From: Tipula vernalis
Taxonomy: Eukaryota > Arthropoda > Insecta > Diptera > Tipulidae
Assembly: GCA_958295665.1 (NCBI GenBank)
Contig: OY282560.1
Coordinates: 47,306,333-47,370,332 of the forward strand
Direction of reading: 5' to 3'
Length of the DNA stretch: 64,000 nt
Shown piece after piece: positions 59,326-64,000 of the stretch. The notes under the pieces were generated by a model, which saw nothing but the letters and a program-made list of their open reading frames with translations, was not told where the DNA came from and searched no databases. Position 1 is the first letter of the stretch; each line of letters opens with the position of its first letter. The translations under genes and the position numbers were made by a program.

Positions 59326-59848
59326 GTTCGATAAAATACATGAGGGGCATTTCGGTATAGTAAGAAGCAAATAGCGAGCCAGGTCAATTTTATACTGGCC
59401 GGGTTTAGACAACGAAATTGTAAACTTAGTGGCTAGCTGTCAAGTATGTGAATGATTTAGGAGTAGTAACATAAAAGAAGAGTTAAATAGTCACGAAATA
59501 TCTGATCGGCCGTTTGAAAAAATAGCAATGGACATCTGTGAAATAGGGGTAAATTATTATCTGATTTCAGTCGATTATTATAGTAAGTGGCTAGATACGA
59601 GTATAATAGAAATCAAAAATAAAACTGCATTAGAGATAATTTCAAAATTAAAACTAGTTTTCGCTACATTAGGAATTCCTAGTATAATGATTGCTGATAA
59701 TCAACCGTTCGGAAGTTTTCAAATGAAACAATTTGCTATATAGAGTGGAATTTTCAGATAATAACGTCGTCACCAAAGTATCCGCGTTCAAATGGTCTCG
59801 CCGAAAGAGCTGTCCAAACCGCAAAAAATATTTTAAAGAAAGCAAGTG
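59326..59848 (+). pseudogene. Gypsy integrase: zinc finger and DDE core, cut by the LOA insertion
   Basis: IHEGHFGIVRSK and SILYWPGLDNEIVNLVASC (59,337-59,440) are the HHCC zinc-finger region, with stops inside. MDICEIGVNYYLISVDYYSK and FATLGIPSIMIADNQP (frame 59,528-59,743) are the DDE core. The expected SDNG-type motif reads ADNQP. After a frame change SPKYPRSNGLAERAVQTAKN (about 59,770-59,830) carries the conserved stretch around the last catalytic Glu. The sequence stops at about 59,848, where LOA sequence starts. Confidence 0.82.
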
Positions 59849-59849
59849 A

Positions 59850-60221
59850 TTGGTGGTCAGGTGGAAGTTGCTCGGGGGATTCAAGTTGGCACTTCCGGTC
59901 AGCTCCGTAACTTGCAACTTCCACAAGTGCTTGTGTTACCTCCACGTGGTGACCGCTGGTAACTAGATTGCTGATTCTTTGGCTTCTAGGATAAAACACG
60001 GCGCAAAAGGACTCAACCTTAAACAAATTGCTGGGCTGGGTTAAGGTGTTAATCGTACCGTGCCGATAATCGACCAGACTGGGGGCTCAGCTTTAAAACT
60101 AGCTCGGTCGCTAACGGTGGATCCGGATACTTGGCGCCCTCCGGATTAAGTAGCCTTATCTGTGTACTGCGGATCTCTGCACAGATGGACACTTCTTTCT
60201 CCGCTACTCGTAGGAACAATT
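59850..60221 (+). promoter_or_regulatory. LOA 5' UTR with an inverted repeat and a conserved block
   Basis: GTGGAAGTTGC (59,861-59,871) and GCAACTTCCAC (59,914-59,924) can form an 11-bp stem near the start of the element. Two blocks, 60,032-60,048 and 60,151-60,215, are conserved in the 32-kb copy. Non-LTR elements usually have an internal promoter in this region; no promoter motif could be identified with confidence. Confidence 0.5.
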
Positions 60222-61053
60222 ATGGATCATCATAACAACAAAAAACAACAAAAAGAGTCCGGCTCTCTAAAAAAACCGGAAAATGTGGACAACGAGACTC
60301 AGGTCTGTAGGCCTGACTCTAAGTCTACAAATAAACAACGGGACATAAGCTCAAGCGAGGCTGGTCCCTCCACTCGGGTCACCAAATCTGAGTATAGAAA
60401 TACAAAGCGGAACCAAAGCACGAAATCCAGAACCTGCTCCGACTTCGGGACGCGGGCTGGCACAGGAATCAGGTGAAACTGACTGTCCGTGCAGATCAAA
60501 GGTACATGCTGCTTTATAAGAAGGCAGTGGGGGAACTTTGCGAGGTATGGCCCGAAGCCAGCCTTACTGTGATTGATAGGGAGGAGATCCACTGCAGACT
60601 AAGAGCTATGGTGTACATCCCTTCGGAGCCTAGTGATCCGAAGGTGATACTCCAGTTGTTGCAGGTTGGCAACCCGAAGTTGCCAACGCACGCAATTGGA
60701 AAGTTGCTAAGCTCGAGGAGACAAAGGCTAACTATAGGTCAGCTGTTATCATCTTAAACAAGGAGTCACTGACTGCACTGGAAAAAACCAACGATTTAAT
60801 CAACTATGGTTTCAGTGCAGTCACATTCAAGGTGTACAAGAAGGACGCGGACAAGCCGAAGGCTCCGAAGTCATCTTCGGAAAATACCGCGGTGCTTGAT
60901 AGTTCATCTGCGTGTGCGGAGACAGCCAGCCAGGCGGAAACTCTCTCCAAGGATATGGAGATGTCAACGTCTGTGGAATCTTTAAAGAGGCTGTCAGGGG
61001 ACTTCTCATCAGGGGATGACTCTGATGTTACTGTGGTGGAGAAGAGGCTGTAG
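60222..61053 (+). pseudogene. LOA ORF1 (DUF4780-like RNA-binding protein, frameshifted)
   Basis: The start chosen is ATG at 60,222 (MDHHNNKKQQ), since the 32-kb copy has a corresponding start and Lys/Gln-rich beginning. A basic, Ser/Thr-rich N-terminus runs to a stop near 60,476. In the next frame, VRADQRYMLLYKKAVGELCE, VWPEASLTVIDREEIHCRLR and ILQLLQVGNPKLPTHA match the DUF4780 domain found in LOA and related ORF1 proteins. The domain continues after further shifts with INYGFSAVTFKVYKKDADK and a Ser/Glu-rich acidic tail ending at 61,053. No zinc knuckles are seen. The protein would bind element RNA. Confidence 0.75.
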
Positions 61054-61054
61054 A

Positions 61055-62000
61055 GATGACACTAACATTTCTTCAAGGCAACCTTCACCGCTCTAAGGCA
61101 GCATCAGCTGCTCTAATTTTAAAAATTGGGAAAGAAGCGACAGATGTCGTCTTGATCCAGAAACTTTGGGTCACTGAAGACCGGGTTCTTGAGCTCAAGA
61201 CCCCCAATTATAGATTAATGCACGCGAAAAAATAAGGTAAGGTTCGGTCGTTTATGCCCATTAAAAATAACATAAGCGGTTTTCTGTTATTATATTTCAG
61301 TAATGGAGACGTACATAGCAGCGGTCAGCATTGAGTTCGATAAACGAAGTCTCTGGCTAGTATCAGCTTACCTGGCTTATGATGAAGTGGATACTCGACC
61401 AATCATTCTAGGTGAGCTAACCTTGGAGGCTCAAAAGCGCAAGGTTAGAGTCATCCTTGGGAGTGATGCAAATGCTCATCACAAGATCTGGAGAAGTACG
61501 GATACAAATTAACGAGGTGAGTTACTCCTTGATTACATTTTAAATATTAACCTTCATATATGTAACATAGGCAATAAGCCGACCATTATAACTAGTAATA
61601 GACAGGAAGTATTGGATATTATTCTTGTCTCAAGCTTTCTGGCGATTAGTTTATTAAACTGGAGAGTGTCTGAGGACCACTCTTTTTCTGATCATTGTTA
61701 TCTTCAATTTGAAATGGACTTGAGTTCTCCAAAAAGTCCAATCTACAGAAACAAGAGGGAAACCAACTGGGATACCTTCAGAACTATTCTGGGTAATACA
61801 CTACCAGTTCCGGTGCCAAAACCTCCAAAAACTGCGCAAGAGCTCGATTGCTTTGTGGACGAGTTGTCTAGCGCTTTTAATGAAGCGATACTGGGCTCTA
61901 GTCCCCTTAGCAGGCCTAGGGGTAAATCTCGGCCTCCGTGGTGGTTCAAGGAGATTTAACAAACACGTCGAAAATGCAAAAGACTCTTCAAAACAGCACG
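61055..62000 (+). pseudogene. LOA ORF2 endonuclease domain (multiple frameshifts)
   Basis: MTLTFLQGNLHRSKAASAAL starts the AP-like endonuclease two bases after ORF1. The expected catalytic Glu of the LIQE motif is Lys here (VVLIQKLWV). After stops and shifts, AVSIEFDKRSLWLVSAYLAY, VRVILGSDANAHHKIWRST and a C-terminal EDHSFSDHCYLQFEMD give the usual GD-N-H and SDH motifs. A linker with PPWWFKEI leads to the RT. The catalytic Glu change and at least four breaks show it is inactive. Confidence 0.75.
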
Positions 62001-63464
62001 GAAAACAAAATCTGCTGTAGACTGGGATAAGGAAGTCCTCAAAATTAACAAATACCAATTGTGAAGTGCCAAGAACAGCTCTTGGAGACTATACTGTGGC
62101 AAAATTCAGAAGTCTTCGGAAATGTCTAGTCTACGCAAAGTACTAGCAACTTGTCCTTATATCACCAGTTTTCTTCAACGGCGGGATGGGATATGGACCA
62201 CTAATAGTGCGAAATCGCTGGAACTTCTGATGTAGACTCATTTTCCTTGTTGTTCCGAATCTGTACCTAGCACATCAGTAGGTACAAAGGCTAGTAGCCT
62301 CATAGGCCAATTTATTAGCAGAAAAAGATCCTTTGGGCGAAAAACAGTTTTAAACCATATAAGTCGCCTGGACTCGATGGTATTATCCCTGCGGATATTC
62401 AATAAACTACAGATCTAACCATTTCCTGGTTAGAAGTAATTTTCAAAGGCAGCCTAGAACTATGTCACATTCCTAGTAAATGGACAGAAGTGAAGGTTAT
62501 CATACCTAAGGCGGAAAAACGCTCACACTGTAATCCCAAAGACCTTAGACCGATTAGCTTGTCTTCCTTCCTTTTTGAAATACTGGAAAAACAAATAGAA
62601 GCTCATATTAGAGGCATGATTGTGTTGGAAAAGCTGTTAAAATCTCAATATGCCTATTGCAAGGGGAGATCTGTAGAGGCTGCTCTTCATTCTCTTATAT
62701 TTTTCATTGAAAAATCTTTCGAATATAGAGACTACGCAATGGTAACCTTCTCGAATATTGAGGGGGCATTTAACAATGTGCTTCCAGAAGCTATAACTCG
62801 GGAACTTTCAGATCTGGGAGTGGATGAATCACTCAAGGAATGGATAGATCAGATGCTAAGAGGCAGGATCATAAATACCAGTTTTGGGGAATCCTCCGTC
62901 AGAAGATTTGCAAACAGAGGTACACCGCAGGGTGGCGTACTATCCCCCCTACTTTGGAACTTGGTCATAAATGATCTGTTGCTGAGACTGGAGGACGGTG
63001 GCTTCAAGGTGGTTGCCTATGCGGATGATGTTACTATTGGTGTCCGTGGTAAATATCCCGGCACCCTTAGTGAGCTTATGCAAAATGCCCTGGGTACTCT
63101 TTCATTATGGGCCAATGGCTGTGGGTTAAATGTGAACCCACACAAAACCGAATTGGTTCTCTTCCCTAGGAAATATAAACTTCCTCACATCGATGTTTCA
63201 ACTTTAAATGGGTTCAGCTTGACTTTTACAGTTGAAGCGAAGTTGCTGGGTCTCGTTTTGGATAGCAAATTATATTGGAAACCTAATATTCTGGAAAGGG
63301 TAAAGAAAGCTACGGTAGCGCTATACTCTTGCAAAAATGCCATTGGGAAAGGATGGAGGCTGGAGCTCCACATCGTACGTTGGCTTTATACCGCAGTAGT
63401 CAGACTCGTACTCTTGTATGGGGTAATAGTCTGGTGGCCTGCTCTGAACAAAACTGTCAACTAA
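62000..63464 (+). pseudogene. LOA ORF2 reverse transcriptase (first catalytic Asp replaced)
   Basis: The first part (62,000-62,490) is in broken frames with legible pieces such as LATCPYITSFLQ. The long frame 62,490-63,464 (324 codons) has DLRPISLSSFLFEILEK, a core motif reading TFSNIEGAFNNV, GTPQGGVLSPLLWNLVINDL and YADD (63,018-63,029), then GLVLDSKLYWKPN in the thumb. In the TFSNIEGAF motif the position of the first catalytic Asp is Asn (codon 62,754-62,756), while the YADD pair is intact. Apart from this it is the longest uninterrupted piece of coding sequence in the window. It ends at a stop at 63,462-63,464. Confidence 0.85.
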
Positions 63465-64000
63465 AAGCTGTTGACAAAAGTACAGAGAACAATCTCTCTG
63501 TTGATCAGTGGTGCACTGAGGAGCACATCCACTTAAGCACTAGAGACTCTGCTATTTTTTACTCCTCTAGATATCTTGGGGAAACAGTTGGCAGGCATAC
63601 TGTCCCGTCACTATCTTTTGACACAAAGTTCCGGACTAGGATCCCATCCAGGGAGGACTGGATTATGGGTGCAGTTTTGGAACCAGGAGTTATAAACTTC
63701 TCCACTGATGGTTAAAAACGGGACGGGAAAGTCGGGGCTGAAGTGTTCTGCGAGGAACTTCTGTTAAATTACTCCTTCCGTCTCCCCGAATACTGTAGCA
63801 TTTTTCAAGCTGAAGTAACTGCCATAAAGGAAGTAGTAGACTGGTTGAGGTATAATGTAATATCAGTTTGTGTATTTCGCATATATACGGACAGTCAGGC
63901 TGCCATTAAAGCGCTTCAATCACACCTCCTCACGTCAAAAGTAGTCCAGAACTGTCTCTCATCTCTTAACGAGATGGCAGATCAGTTCAACATCCACATT
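63465..64000 (+). pseudogene. LOA ORF2 C-terminal region with RNase H (cut by window edge)
   Basis: After the RT frame ends, an alternative frame (to 63,715) contains REDWIMGAVLEPGVINFSTDG, the start of the RNase H domain with its first Asp, followed by a TAA. The same frame continues after the stop with GAEVFCEELLLNYSFRLPEY, FQAEVTAIKEVVDWL (catalytic Glu) and RIYTDSQAAIKALQS (catalytic Asp). An RNase H domain is known from I and LOA clades and supports the LOA call. The domain continues beyond base 64,000. Confidence 0.8.

Larger units (their letters stand above)
56092..59848 (+). mobile_element. Ty3/Gypsy LTR retrotransposon (mag-like gag), decayed and twice interrupted
   Basis: A primer binding site, gag with two zinc knuckles, RT, RNase H and integrase appear in Ty3/Gypsy order. 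It is split by a Foldback-like element at 57,697-58,636. It is cut off within the integrase at about 59,848 by the LOA element. Each coding domain carries frameshifts, stops or lost residues. No envelope-like frame is visible, but the 3' part is outside the window. The gag type suggests the mag lineage; that is a judgement by eye. Confidence 0.85.
59849..64000 (+). mobile_element. LOA-clade non-LTR retrotransposon, 5' end and most of ORF2, continues past window
   Basis: The element begins inside the Gypsy integrase at about 59,849 with a GC-richer 5' UTR, followed by ORF1 with a DUF4780-type domain and ORF2 with endonuclease, RT and RNase H. The presence of RNase H and the ORF1 type point to the LOA clade. 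Composition is visibly less AT-rich than the surroundings, suggesting a later arrival. A partial second copy lies at 32,057-32,670 on the other strand. ORF1 and ORF2 are frameshifted many times, so it is dead. The 3' end is outside the window. Confidence 0.85.

Noticed and set aside
61231..61302. Candidate 66-bp intron (GTAAGG ... TTATATTTCAG) in LOA ORF2
   Set aside because: Size and splice-like ends fit a fly intron, but the sequence between still encodes recognisable endonuclease residues in shifted frames, so it is decayed coding sequence.

Overview
This window reads as pericentromeric heterochromatin of an insect, most likely a fly (Diptera). That placement is an inference from the set of transposable elements and the AT-rich, satellite-dominated composition; no host gene is present to confirm it. 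I found no intact protein-coding gene, no intact rRNA or tRNA gene and no CRISPR array. Every recognisable coding stretch belongs to a decayed transposable element.

Region 1 (1-32,056) is one uninterrupted head-to-tail satellite array, about 185 copies of a ~173-bp monomer. It continues past the left edge of the window. The monomers carry distinct variants arranged in higher-order repeats: a 7-monomer 1,210-bp unit in the first 6 kb, and multi-kilobase duplicated blocks with offsets of 3,262, 3,539, 3,958 and 4,451 bp further right. An 868-bp duplication lies next to the right edge.

Region 2 (32,057-32,670) is the 5' end of a LOA-clade non-LTR retrotransposon on the minus strand, cut inside ORF1 where the satellite starts. 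It is homologous to the 5' end of the plus-strand LOA element at 59.85-64 kb.

Region 3 (32.7-42.3 kb) is AT-rich non-coding DNA. It contains a second tandem array (36.06-38.94 kb, 108-bp monomers with a 324-bp trimer periodicity). Inverted copies of the monomer and of a 21-bp repeat lie at its ends, and low-complexity CTCAACC-type DNA lies outside them.

Region 4 (42.3-64 kb) is a graveyard of transposable elements: a CR1/Daphne-like LINE with a PHD-finger ORF1 (42.3-46.5 kb); a BEL/Pao element (46.9-50.6 kb) joined to a Helitron Rep/helicase relic (50.7-52.95 kb); a ~365-bp TIR element (53.1-53.5 kb); and a Ty3/Gypsy element (56.09-59.85 kb) with a tRNA-Ser-like primer binding site. The Gypsy element is split by a 940-bp Foldback-like transposon with a perfect 9-bp target duplication and a perfect 88-bp palindrome. 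It is then cut off by a LOA-clade LINE that runs off the right edge.

The elements do not form a pathway. The nesting gives a relative order: Gypsy is older than both the Foldback-like and LOA insertions. The observations most worth following are the multi-scale structure of the 173-bp satellite, the TIR-like ends of the 108-bp array, and the Foldback-like element with its palindrome.
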